Positions 1 to 11,699 of a stretch of DNA of 64,000 nt are shown one piece after another (position 1 is the first letter of the stretch; every line of letters begins with the position of its first letter). Under the pieces are notes generated by a model that saw only the letters and a program-made list of their open reading frames with translations, was not told where the DNA came from and did not search any database. Made by a program: the position numbers and the translations under genes. The DNA is from Erigeron canadensis (Eukaryota; Streptophyta; Magnoliopsida; Asterales; Asteraceae): positions 41,643,633-41,707,632 of the forward strand of contig NC_057768.1 in assembly GCF_010389155.1 (NCBI RefSeq), written 5' to 3'.

Positions 1-429
1 GGGGAAATGGAAAATGTACATGAAAAATGGAAAACATCACAACGTTGTTTTCCAAATTCATGTTCGAAAATTGTGTTTTTCATTTTCATAGAAACTAGTC
101 TATAAATTCTTATCTGGTCTAGATTTGTGTTTTCATGTTTTTTGAAAGAAAAAAAAAACTATAAAATCAAGAGTTGTTTTATATAACTAAACGCAAACTA
201 TGTTTTGGAAATCAAATGGGGAATTTTCATGGTTATATTAATTAATAAAAAAAATCTATGTTTTTTATAAAGAATGGGTTTGACTGGCTCAATCAATGTT
301 CTATTCTTTAACCGGTTCAATTGCATATTTGCATCCGATTTTTTGATAGAATTGGTTTAGGCTTATATGGACCACTTTTCCAAGTCAATCGGCTTGAACA
401 TAAAATTGGGTTCTTTTTAATAATAGATA
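1..429. other. AT-rich spacer, no gene seen
   Basis: No coding frame or structured element is evident. The stretch has T-rich runs and a recurring TTTTCAT-like motif near its left edge, so it may be the worn end of a repeat cut by the window boundary. Confidence 0.5.
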
Positions 430-1062
430 CTTTTAGCACTAAACTATAATATTTTTTAATAATAGATATTTTTTATTTTTTTTACTTTCACTACCGAAAT
501 TTCAATCTTTACACTTTTAGCACTAAACTATAATACTTTTATTAAACTTTTTAACTTATAAAGAATAGTATTTTTTTTTTTCACCACATAAGTTTCAATC
601 TTTACATTTTTAGCACTAAATTATAATACTTTTTAGTAAACTTTTTGTTGTATTTATTTTAACCACAAAACTTTCAATCTTTACTCTTTTAGCACTAAAC
701 TATAATATTTTTTAATAATAGTATACTTTTTATTTTTTTTACTTTCACCACAGAAGTTTTAATCTTTACACTTTTAACACTAAACTATAATACTTTTATT
801 AAACTTTTTAACTTGTAAAGAATAGTATATTTTTATTTTTTTTTATTTTCACCACATAAGTTTCAATCTTTACTTTTTTAGCACTAAACTATAATACTTT
901 TTAGTAAACTTTTTGTTCCATTTATTTTAACCACAAAACTTTCAATCTTTACACTTTTAGCACTAAACTATAATATTTTTTAGTAATAGTATACTTTTAT
1001 TCTTTTTATTTTCACCACAAAAGTTTCAATCTTTACACATTTAGCACTAAACTATACTCGGA
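430..1062. repeat. Tandem repeat, ~88-bp units in a ~265-bp higher-order period
   Basis: The phrase TTCAATCTTTAC followed by TTTTAGCACTAAACTATAAT recurs near positions 501, 593, 679, 757, 862, 949 and 1026, with one more partial unit near 434. Units 501/757, 593/862 and 679/949 resemble each other more than their neighbours do, which gives a three-unit higher-order period of about 260-270 bp. It is non-coding and AT-rich. It looks like a short satellite-like array; its wider distribution is unknown. Confidence 0.8.
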
Positions 1063-1129
1063 GCTTGTTTAAGTCCATACAATCAGGGTATTTTTGGTCA
1101 ACGAAGCCAGGTGGTTCTCATTATGCTAG

Positions 1130-2305
1130 ATTCTACCAGAAAAATCATGGATAAATGGAATATAGATGGTTTGTTCACCTTGCCCTAGGTAGACCAGCCA
1201 ATCCAGAAATAATTCCGGGCCATGCCAAGCTACTAAGTACTAACATGAAACAGATATATTAAACAGCCTATGTAAACTAAAAGCATTGAATAGGAGTGTA
1301 TCTTTCACATATGATATGAACAATTACCATGCAACTGCTAAAAGTACTTGGCCATGGAAAGAGCATATGTAAATGATAAGATAACGGACTCCGCAAGCAC
1401 ATAAGATGCACAACATTAGCAGAAAAAATGTAATTTCATACATTAAATTGCTGATATAGTTGGCCTTCTTGCGACACTATATCCAGAATGAGATCAAACC
1501 AATCAAACAATACCCGCTGCAAACTGGATATTTTATATCAACCACTATTTAGCTACTGATGAAAGCTTGTTGACATCTTTATGAGCATGCAGATCATAGT
1601 ATTTAGACGACAAACAAAATCAAATAGAATCTATGAATGATAAACGTAAACCAAGGTTTCAATGTGATCCTGGAGACTGAGCAAACTGTTATCCTTATCT
1701 CATAAATAACCAAAAGGTCCCAACTTTAACAAGTTAAGGAGTCCATGATTAAGAAAACTAATCTAATTATCCAGGTATAATCTTCCTATACAGAATATGC
1801 AAACAACACTCCAAGCGTAATAAAGTTCTAAAGTTATTGATAAGAATTGATGATCTAAAGAATAACAACGATTCAAAAAGTTTTGTAAAATCCAAAGTAC
1901 CTGAACTTATCAACTTGTTGCGGATGACATATGTGCATTCTTGGTTCCAGAAAAAGCTGAGAATGTTGCATTATAAAGCTTATAGGCTATTCAAAGGCAT
2001 TTGCAGATTATAAAAGATGATATATCGATTCAAAAAAGAAAAGCAAAGCTTGCAGGGAAGCAATACTGCTCGAATTCAGATTTAAATGATTATATTTGTG
2101 CTTCAGAAGAGCAAAGATCTTAGTTTCTTTTGTATTTTCAATTGAATAGATGAAAAGAAACAACAAGATCTTGGAACAACTTATTATCACCCAGTGCCGA
2201 TTCTCCAAAAAACCTTGTAAAAAAGCGTTCATTATCTAATAAGTGACAAGTCAATCCCACATAAAGCAAGGTTGATATCTGATGCTGCACCTAAAGATTA
2301 ATCTT
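1130..2305 (-). pseudogene. Decayed copy of exons 3-5 of the DTX46-like MATE gene
   Basis: Three blocks match exons of the intact gene at 6946-11681, in the same order and orientation. About 1178-1240 matches exon 5 (shared CCATGCCAAGC). About 1903-1957 matches exon 4 (shared ATATGTGCATTCTTGG). About 2190-2301 matches exon 3 (shared TTGATATCTGATGCTGCACC). Flanking intron sequence next to the exon 5 copy also resembles the parent. The copies carry frameshifting indels and substitutions, and the other exons are not seen. Because intron sequence is present, this is a DNA-level partial duplication and not a retrocopy. It lies beyond SURF6, several kilobases from the parent gene. Confidence 0.8.
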
Positions 2306-2770
2306 GTATAACTTGAATTCTATACCAAATTCAAAAGCTAGTGCAAATCACAATTCAGAATTTTCTATTCCTCTTTTTGTCACTATATAATTCCTTATTC
2401 GTAGCAATTTCGACAACATGTTACCAATTATTCAAATCACATCTAGACATTCAAATGAAACTAAAGCTAGTGCAAACTACAAAGAGAAAGAGAATGTGAG
2501 TTGCTTTCAATAAGCAAGTAAACAACAAAAAATATCAACAAAACAAAAAGAGTAAATTAGGCACAATTTAGTCCCTCTTTTCAATGAAGATTGCAACAGA
2601 TTTTCAAGAACATATTGCAAAATCTTCAAGTCGCATTATAATAAAACGAAACCAAAATTATCAAAATACAGCCCAAATTCTAAAGCTACTGAGAAATACG
2701 AGTAAAAAACAGTGCATCATAGTAAAATGAAACATAAAAAATCCAAGAAAGGATTAACCTTCACGCAGCT
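2306..2770. other. Spacer at the 3' side of the SURF6-like gene
   Basis: AT-rich, with no supported coding frame. The part next to 2772 probably contains the 3' untranslated region of the SURF6-like gene, which ends here on the minus strand. Confidence 0.4.
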
Positions 2771-2771
2771 T

Positions 2772-3842
2772 TTAGTCCTTTTTATCACCAATATAACCTT
2801 CTTTTCGCCCTTCAAATCCAGGCCTCATGAGCTTCTTCTCTCTCTTCGCAATTTTTCTCGCCTTCTTTTGGTTAGCCCTCTCCTCTATATTCCCTCTTCT
2901 CTTCGCTTGTTTCTCCTCCCTCAGCTTATCCTGAGTCTCGACTCTATCCTTCCATTTCCCTGCACTCTTCTCACGCCTCTTCTTTTCCTTCTGCAAACTT
3001 CTCTTCAAAAGCCTCGGGTCATCATGAACCTTCACACCCATCGCCTTATCAGTTGCAGCCTTCCACGAATGCTTTGTAGCTACCACCGGATTCTCTTTCC
3101 TAGCTTCCTTCAACTTCTGTGCTTTCTCCAATTCCTTTACTTTTGACCCCTTCTTCATTTTCTTATTCTTACTCTCATCTTCGTCTCCCAGTTTCACTTT
3201 CCCAAACTCAAAATCAGTCTCGATCTTCTCCTTACCTTTACCACTACCACTAGCACCCTTACTGTCATTACCACTAACACGATCCTCCCTTTTCCGCTTC
3301 TTATCAGTAAAATCGCCACTCTCCCTAATCTCATTCATCCTCATTGTTCGTTTCCCTTGACCACGATTAGACCGAAGCATTTCAAGCTTTTGATGCAATC
3401 TCTGCTGCAACTCCTCATAAGTAACAGACTTACTATTACTACTTTCACCATCAAAACCCGTTATCGGTTTCACTTTAATCTCAATCTCCTCCTCTTCATC
3501 ATCATCATCATCATCGTCACTACCCTTCCCAGCCTTACCAATATTTTTCTTAAGAAGATCAAGCGTCGTCGTTTGTGATTTCTCGGGGTCAAGACGATCA
3601 CGACGAGATTGCTTAATGTTTTGGCGTGTCTGTTGCTTCATAGAAGCTCTTTTGACTTTACTAAGTCCTTGAACCCATGTTTTTGAATCTTCGTCAACCG
3701 GAAGGTAAAACTTTGCAGGAATTAACTCTATTAGCTTATCGAAAAACTGGGCGTTGTCGTGGATTAAAGTTTTGAGGTCAGTATTTGGGGTATCAACAGC
3801 ATCAGAAGTGACTGAATGTGCCCTCTGATGCTTCTTCTTCAT
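2772..3842 (-). CDS. SURF6/Rrp14-family ribosome biogenesis protein
   Basis: A single coding exon of 356 residues starts at the ATG at 3842 and stops with TAA at 2772-2774. The N-terminus (about 15-60, DLKTLIHDNAQFFDKLIELI) resembles the Rrp14 N-terminal helix. The middle is a low-complexity acidic and basic linker with a D/E run near residues 111-121. The C-terminal 110 residues are highly basic and match the SURF6 domain (HSWKAATDKAMGVKVHDDP, then KRSLQKEKKRREKSAGKW). The family is nucleolar and acts in pre-rRNA processing and large-subunit assembly. A 5' UTR intron is visible: donor CAG|GTAAAC at 4138/4137 and acceptor TTTCAG|G at 3882/3881, so transcription starts upstream of 4140. The length fits plant homologues and the frame is intact. 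Confidence 0.88.
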   Translation of the reverse strand: MKKKHQRAHSVTSDAVDTPNTDLKTLIHDNAQFFDKLIELIPAKFYLPVDEDSKTWVQGLSKVKRASMKQQTRQNIKQSRRDRLDPEKSQTTTLDLLKKNIGKAGKGSDDDDDDDEEEEIEIKVKPITGFDGESSNSKSVTYEELQQRLHQKLEMLRSNRGQGKRTMRMNEIRESGDFTDKKRKREDRVSGNDSKGASGSGKGKEKIETDFEFGKVKLGDEDESKNKKMKKGSKVKELEKAQKLKEARKENPVVATKHSWKAATDKAMGVKVHDDPRLLKRSLQKEKKRREKSAGKWKDRVETQDKLREEKQAKRRGNIEERANQKKARKIAKREKKLMRPGFEGRKEGYIGDKKD

Positions 3843-3881
3843 TTATGACGTCTAAATTATTCAAATGCTAAAGGCTATAAC

Positions 3882-4137
3882 CTGAAATAATTGTATATTT
3901 TTTTAAAGGTAGCAACTTTTAAATGTAAATGAAAAGGCGTTACGACTGTTAAAACACACACATGCGTATATACATACAATTTTGAAGAACAGATACGCAA
4001 ATTCTACACTGATGATAATAAAATTAAACAAAACGGATTATTATATGATAAATCACTGGCAGCAGAAATTAAAGAATAATTAAGTAACAGTATGTAAAGT
4101 ATTTAAGAGGTATATATATAATTAGAGTAGTGTTTAC
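3882..4137 (-). other. 5' UTR intron of the SURF6-like gene
   Basis: On the minus strand the boundaries read CAG|GTAAACA and ATTATTTCAG|GTTATAG. The downstream exon continues for 39 bases to the ATG at 3842. A leader intron of this kind is common in plant housekeeping genes. The assignment rests on splice consensus alone. Confidence 0.6.
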
Positions 4138-4269
4138 CTGGAGAATGAAGAAATAAGGAGTGACAGAAAACCTAATTAGATAAGAGGCGGTGGAATGGTG
4201 GTGAATAAAAAGGGAAGGAGGAGGAAGAAAAGGGGGTAGGGTTTAAGTTTTACAAAAGGCACCCCTTGT

Positions 4270-6900
4270 TTGATGGTTAATTAATTAATAAATGCATTTT
4301 TTTAATAACTAATTACTCGTACTAATTTGATATAATTTTTTTATTTTTTTATTTTACATATGATGTAATTTGTTATTGTACATTTTTTTTTAAAAAAAAA
4401 ATCAAAATAAAAATATATTAAATAGTTTTTTATATGCATTTTAATTATAAAAAATTTTTCTTTTTTGTAGGGCATGTTTGAGATTTTCATAATTAGTAAA
4501 AAAAAAAAAGGTTAATTTCATAATCAAAATTTTAACTAAATAAGATATGTATTAATTGAGATATAAGTTATAAAAATATCATGAATATTTGACATATATA
4601 AAATCTAAATAATTTGACAACGGAAGGTTCTCATAAAAAAAAAAATGGATGATAAACCTTAATACATCAATTATATATAATGCTTTATAAATTAAATATA
4701 AAATATTAGTATAAATTTTAGTATATGACAAAATTTTAGTATAAATTGTCACTTATTATTAACATCACCAATACCAACCTAACTAAAACTAACTATGTAA
4801 GGATGTGCCTTACGCCAGGACTCATTCCCAAGGGGACTGGTCTTAATCAACGCCACATCAGCAAAAAATCATCCAAAGACTAATCCTCATAAATCCAACC
4901 TTATACCAATAACTAGTCTTGGACCCACATTTTATTTAATTTTACACTTACAAAATAAAAAAAAATAATAATAAAAGGTTAAATCACTCATCCTTGAGGG
5001 ACGAATGGAGAGGGACGAGTCCAAAGACTTGTCCAACCCCGCAGTGTACACAGGAGGACGGGTCCTTGGACGAACCAAGGACGAATACATAAGGCAGTTT
5101 CTATAATAAAGATAAATGTGTTACGTGGGTTTGAAGTTACATACATAGTTCTAGAATAAAAATCCTCATATAATATATTGTACATTTTTTTCAATTTTGT
5201 GAAAAAATTAAAAATCAGAATAAACAAAATGTTTCAGTTTAAAAATTATAAGGGCAATACTCTAATGATGCTTAAAAAATTGTTATATAAACAGATAAAA
5301 AATGTTAGAAAAACAAAAAGTTAACATAAAAGATAAGTCTTAGAAACTTTTTATAAAAAAAAAACACTCTCTCACACACATAAAAGAGAACCCCTAACTT
5401 TTTGAGTAAGAGACATCATGTCAAACATTTTTTTAGGAAAGTGATGTTCGTACCATTTCTTTTGATGGATATACCAGAACTGTGTATTGCCGGCTTGTAC
5501 AGTCAATTATATAATTTGTACATAGTGGTACATTAATCAAAATTAATGTTACGAATATCATTTCTTTTTTTTTTATGTTTTTCTTTGGTAACTTAAGCTT
5601 AATCTAAATATGTATTATAAAACAGTTGATCTAGTTGAACTAATGACTTATTGACCAATCAAATTGATCAATTTCATCAAATTGATTTTCGCTTATGTCA
5701 TCATTTAATTTATTATTATCGTAAGCCTCGTGTTTAGTATTAGACACGGGTCTAAAATCTAGTAGTAACTATATAACTTATTCTGATTTTTTTAAATAGA
5801 CATTATGCATTTATATTTGTGTTTTCCTATTCAGATGTCATTGTAATTATAAAGGATATAATTTAGCATTAATATAGCATTGTCATCCGGTACACATGCA
5901 TTTTATATGACACACTTTTAACCTGGCGGCTTCAATTTTGTTTTATCTTATATTGCAAACTTATAAACGTATTTTTAGCACCCCATTTTATTTTTGTTAA
6001 TTTTTTATGTCCGGTGTTTCAAACTTCTAACATATATATATAACATCTTTGTATTTATAATATAGTTATAATATAGTTTAATGGGACCACATCAATAAAA
6101 TGCACAAGCATAATAGTTGAAGTATTTTTAAACGAATTTTGACTTTCACAGCTTGAACGAGATTCATTATTTGGAAAAAGACAAAGTCGATTCAATCCAA
6201 CTCTAACCGACCGGCTGGAAAGATATTTAGTCATGAAAGAAACAAGAAGTCCCGCAAGTTTATAGTAATGTTCACATTATATTGGATGCAAGATCTATGT
6301 CCCCGACATGAGATATCGATTGGTTGTTAAATGGTTAAACCATTAGAAAAACTCTGAATTTGGAATATTTTTAACCCATCGTACCCCTGATGTCAAAATC
6401 AATTGGCTAAGATGGATGTCAAACCAACCCATTTAATGGAGCAACTTATAATGTATGCATTAGATTTTTTATGTCTCGTATCGGTGTTGAATAAAATCCC
6501 CTTTTAGATGGGCAGGAATGAACGAAAATCAGTACCACAAAATCTGTCTCTCAATAAGTGCTAGTGATAGTCTGTATGTTCTAAAATTACTAACATGATC
6601 AAAACAAGAAAACTACTGTTATAATACATAGTTCAAAGCAATACAATGGTGACTGGCCACCGAAAAATATACAACACATCTCAACTCTCAAGGAAGGGCA
6701 ACTGACATTCCGGCTATGCATTGTACCCAGCTATTCACATAGCCCAAAAAACTGACAGCAGAGGACCCAGTGACCCAGTGGAGTAAACAATTTATAATCC
6801 TCAAGGGAGTCCAATGATAATCCTAACTTCAATTGGGTTTGAAAGAATGCCAATTTCTTAAATGTTTGATTTAAGATGATTACCTATAGAGCACAGAACC
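4270..6900. other. AT-rich intergenic region with MITE relics
   Basis: No host coding region is supported. It contains one member of a MITE family at about 5438-5565. A further candidate foldback lies at about 4803-5098, where the ends share GCCTTAYG in opposite orientation; that one is weak. The rest is poly-A/T-rich spacer. The 3' UTR of the MATE gene should enter from the right near 6900. Confidence 0.45.
5438..5565. mobile_element. MITE family copy A (GTGATATTCGTACCA ends)
   Basis: The left end reads GTGATGTTCGTACCA and the right end ACGAATATCATTT, which are imperfect inverted repeats. The interior shares CTTGTACAGT with copy B at 46391. It is about 130 bp long and has no coding capacity. 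The target-site duplication is unclear in this copy. Confidence 0.6.
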
Positions 6901-6945
6901 TATGCTAATCGGATATCAAATAGACCTGACGTTCTATAATTCATT

Positions 6946-9900
6946 CTACGTAGTGGCAACATTGCCAAGCTCATAACGGGTCATATCCTCAGAGTAGAGG
7001 ATGCCATTTGGAGAGAGGAGACGTATGAGAGCAACCGTAAATCGAGACTGCAAGTCAAAAAGCAAAAAAATGTAATAGCTCATTTAAAAAATCATAAACA
7101 CGGATGTTTCAGATTTAGTTGTAACTAAAGTTTTACCCATTGGAACAAGACTAACGTCCACCAGCAGCCAGGCAAACCAAATCCTGAACTGTTACAAAAC
7201 TGATAGCAGCATATATTGTATAAGTGTGCAGGTTATAAAAAAATTTTAAAAATAACAAAAAAGAAACGGGAAATTTCATTCATTTTGATCAAATAATATT
7301 TCCTAATTCTGTAATAATTGAGAGTTGTCATATTATTTGAAGAAAACTAAAACACTCTAACTGAACTATGACAATTCAGATATTAATCATACTATGAGAC
7401 ACATTGAGTGGAAGGGGTGGTTCCAGATATATCAGAAATGAAACCAGCACTAGAAAACCAAATCTGAATTCCTTACCATGAGGAGAAGTGTACCCAAAGA
7501 AAAGATTGTGCTCATTGATAAACTAGCAAATCTTAGATCACGTCCAGCCTGCAAAAGAAATACCATATGGTTTAAAAACATTTGAACAATTAACAAGGAA
7601 CAAGCATATGCACTACAACATTAAGTGTGAGAAGATAATGCCATTCGGATCTTGCTGTAACTAGAGTGATCTTTCAGGCTAACAATAGGCATACCAATAA
7701 TGTTCCTTCAAGGCTATGGGTACTTGCTGTCACAGACAAAGCAAGGAAGTATGGGAGTAGAACTGTGTGCATCTGCAATGATGGAAAATGAAATTAAAAC
7801 TTCAAGAAACAAATAAAAAATTTTCGTTATTAAGAAGGTATTGTAAAAGAGCTATCCATCACTCCAGAAGGTTGCTAAGATTGATTTGGCTCTAACATCA
7901 TTCTTTGACTCTTGACCAATTACCTAAATAATCCCATAGGCCATAACAAGACCAAACTAAAAAAACTTGTGAACCATAATGAATCCCATTTAAATTTTGT
8001 AATAACTTCTAATGGGCACATAGGAAGAAATAAAAAGAACTTCACAAAAAACTGATTCTTTCGATTTCACAAAAAATAGTGTTGCATTCTTATTTCTTGG
8101 TGTTATAGTGTAGGAGTGTAGGACAGAGGGTGACAAGGAGTTATAGATAGGCACAGAATAACATAAAAAAGGAGGAAAAAAAAAAGAAAGAACTGACCTT
8201 CTTTATGACCTCTGGATCAGGTGAAAAAAGTTGGGGAAGTAACCAGGGAACAACTGTTCCAACAGCCCCTAATGTCAATCCACAAAATGCACCAATTATC
8301 AACAGCGACTTTAAGAGCATTCTTGCCTGGGATAAATTAAAGAGACAGTGGTGTTCATGAAACCAAAGTAAACATGAATAAAAAGACAAAAATGCACTAA
8401 AAATATGCTAAAATGATTGCACAAGAGCACAACCTTATATAGGCTTCGTTTAGCACCATATATAAGCTCTGGCATAAATGATTGTGCGGTTTGGGAGAGA
8501 GGTTCACCAAATACTGTGAACATAGTGTATATTTGGACAAGAACCTAGACCAAAAAGTAACTTGTTAAAGTCGAAAATGGATCTTAATAGCAAGAAACAA
8601 CTCGAGACAAGTCCGCAGAGCTGCAAGTAGAACTAACCTGATGAGCAGCAACAGTTTGTGTTCCCATTGATGTAGCAAAGTAAACTAATAGAGAATAGAA
8701 TGCCACCTAAAAAAGTTAGATAACATAAGAAAAGGGTTTTGTTTCCTGAATGTTAATATTTTTTTTCCTTCTTTTATTAATGAACAGCTAGTGCAGCATA
8801 TAAACCTTTGACATCATCATAATAAAGACCGGAGCAGCAAGCTTGAATATTAGTAACAATTCAGAAGCTGATGGAACAGCAAGGGTATAACCATTATACC
8901 CTTTATCCTTCAGGGCTTCAATCATCATAAATCCTGCAACCACCTACAACATGTGTAAGTATGACACTATAAAATAAATAGTTAGCTTAATGGATGCATC
9001 TTGAACCATTTAGTATACCTGTGACACCATTGTTGCCCATGCTGCTCCGGCAATACCATAGCCTAAGAATAGGCACAGAACCACATCACCAATGCCATTA
9101 ATAACACTCGCAACTGCCAAAGCCTTCATAGGCCCCCATGAATCCTTCATTCCAAGACTGCTCAAAAAGAAAAATACATAGGCGTTACAAGTCAAGCCAC
9201 TTGTTCATAAAAACATCTGAGCGTTGGTTATGATAAGCCATCCTTTCTTATTGATTTTCAGAGTTTATAGTACAGCAAGTAGTTAATGACCATCATATAT
9301 AAATTATATTCTAAACTTGCACAATAGAATTCATCTTCATTAATATGTCATTAACTTTGCAGGACAACATGAGATGATGTATACTGGAATCTACCAAATA
9401 ATCATCAATTAGTGGAATAAGAAATGTTTAGTCACCTTGCACTTTGTGCAACCCATCCAGTAAGAACTGCAGGCCATGCCAAGCCTCGAATCTACTAGCA
9501 TTAACATATACAAATAAACTGATTAATCACATGTGTTTGACGTCATATTTATATGTTTAAAGTATCTATCCATCCTCCAAACCAAAAGGAATTTCTAAGT
9601 TAATCAATATAAAGTACCATATAATCAACCAAGATCAAAAGAATAACTGTTATACAAAAAGGTTTTGTAAATTCCAGAGAACCTGAATATAAGTGTTTGC
9701 AGCTGATAGCATATGTGCATTCTTGGCTCCAGAAAAAGCTGAAAGAGTTGCATTCATAACTCATCACTTACTAGAATCCATTCACATAAGATAATAAAGT
9801 GCTTCAAAAACTAAGAGATAAATGTCCCTGCCCAATAACACTGATCGATATTAAAAATGGCATGGTTCTATTTTTGCTTAAAAAATCAAAAACTGTGTTG

Positions 9901-11681
9901 TATTGTAGCATGTGATCTAAGTCTAATGAATCCATATCAACTATCAAGTGTCTTGCTAAAAAAGGTTGGTTTGACCTCAAATTAAGAAATCAAACCTTAT
10001 CTCAAGTGTTATCATTAGGTTCCTACATAGCTAAGCACTAAATATATCTCCAGTTGAAGGAAATAGAAAATAATCTCGGAGCAAGCTATTACCGCTCAAT
10101 GCCCATTCTCCCAGGAACCTAGTAAAGAAAAGCATCATTATCCCACATGTCAATCCCACAAAAAGCAAAGTTGATATCTGATGCTGCACCTCAGATTTAT
10201 CCTGTATAAATCGACTAGTCAGCTAACTCAAGGGAAAACGTATGAATTAGGGATAAGGGGAGAAACACATGATTATTTTCCTTGAATATAATCAAAAGAC
10301 TAACAATTTCTCGACATAGCTTGTTAACAACTAATTTCAAAATATTCTGGCACATGGGTTTGTACAATTTAAATGTAGAACACATATCATTCCTAATTCA
10401 TTCCCATGCTGTGAGACTGGAAACAAAATAGAGATCACGGGATCAAGTTATTACTAGATAACTCGTAAATATGTAGCAAGTACATTAAAAGGTGTAAGTT
10501 TTCTTACAAAATAAGTGTGACGCAAAGATGAAACACCAAGGTTTCCACAACTAAAAATTAAACCCAGGCGAGCCCAAGAATTTAATGTGCATTCATTACC
10601 ATCTTAAAAAGCTCTGGAGTTCCCGAAACCAACTTCTCGACTACCAAACCATTTAAAGAATTTAAATCTAACCAGGGTATACCTTTTACCCAAAAACCAT
10701 TTAAAGAATTTTTGCACAAGCATCAAAGGAGAAAAGCATGACCGTAATAAACAAGTACAGGAACAGCTATACACATAATATTTTAACTTAAACGGTTTCA
10801 TATTTGTGTCATGTAACTTCAAATCGAGTGGTGTTGTCAATTAGATTCACTCATAAACCTAGCACCACATCCTCGATCACTTATAAGACACCAAAAGCTT
10901 ATACTAACTCGATAACAAAGCTTTCACACAAAAAATATACCAAACCTTAACCAATGCCAACTTTAATCGCATCGAAACAGACCTGTTTTGCAAGTGAAGT
11001 GGCCACCATATTGGAAGTGGCTACAGAAAGAAACATAAATATATAACACATATAATCACATAGCACCGTCCCTGGCCCTGCAAACACATTCACATTCAAA
11101 CAAACCACTACTCAGCTCTTAAATTATACTGTATTATTATAACTAACATTTTATATCATCATTATAATAACTGACAACACACATTACATATTTACAAATA
11201 CAACCACCAAACACGATTAAAAAAAAAAAAACAAAGAAAATGAAATAAATTAAACAATACCTAACGCCGCGAGTTCGATGGAGCTCGACTGGCCAATCAC
11301 AGCAGTATCAATCAAGCTCATCAAAGGTCCACACAGCCACAAACCAGTAGCAGGGCCTGAAAACTTAACAATTTCAACTAATTGTTCCCATATACTCTCA
11401 TTTCCCGCCAATTCCTCTTCGACAACCGCTATTTTAGTGGTGCTATTGATTTCCTCTTCTTCATCTTCACCGACAGACGAAACGGCGGCGAAAATCCGGG
11501 AGCGGTTTAGACGATTTAAAACTATCAGGTTTTCAACCCGGGTTTTTCGGAGGAGCGGGTAGTGAGATGATCGGAAAACGGATTGAATGCGGCACTTTGG
11601 ATTGAAATTAGGACTGATTGAGACTGGGATTGGAATTGATTTTAGGTGTAAGTTGTGGCCAAAGAGGGCTTTGGAATTCAT
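6946..11681 (-). CDS. DTX46: Plastid MATE transporter, DTX46/EDS5-homologue type
   Basis: Fourteen exons join in frame to 545 residues: 11261-11681, 10983-11077, 10093-10201, 9683-9738, 9436-9491, 9019-9157, 8806-8943, 8638-8706, 8434-8544, 8198-8326, 7695-7772, 7477-7548, 7137-7199, 6946-7047. All borders fit GT-AG. Residues 1-70 form a Ser/Arg-rich plastid transit peptide, followed by an acidic stretch. The MATE core begins at [20 protein letters not shown] and includes [22 protein letters not shown] and [15 protein letters not shown] motifs with the family's alternating hydrophobic segments. The C-terminus is [15 protein letters not shown]. Arabidopsis relatives are DTX46 and DTX47 (EDS5), envelope exporters linked to salicylate and isochorismate. 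The substrate here is inferred. Family length is about 540-560 residues, so the gene looks complete and functional. Confidence 0.92.
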
Positions 11682-11699
11682 GATTTTAGTGTGTGTGGT

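Noticed and set aside
430..1062. Considered as a CRISPR-like array
   Set aside because: Units are contiguous, without unique spacers, and the genome is a plant nuclear one.
2712..3578. Long open frames on the plus strand across SURF6
   Set aside because: They are antisense shadows of the SURF6-like coding exon, with Leu/Ser-rich low-complexity products and no domain.
4803..5098. Candidate MITE with GCCTTAYG ends
   Set aside because: Inverted ends are only about 8-10 bp convincing and no target duplication was found; kept only as a note in the spacer entry.
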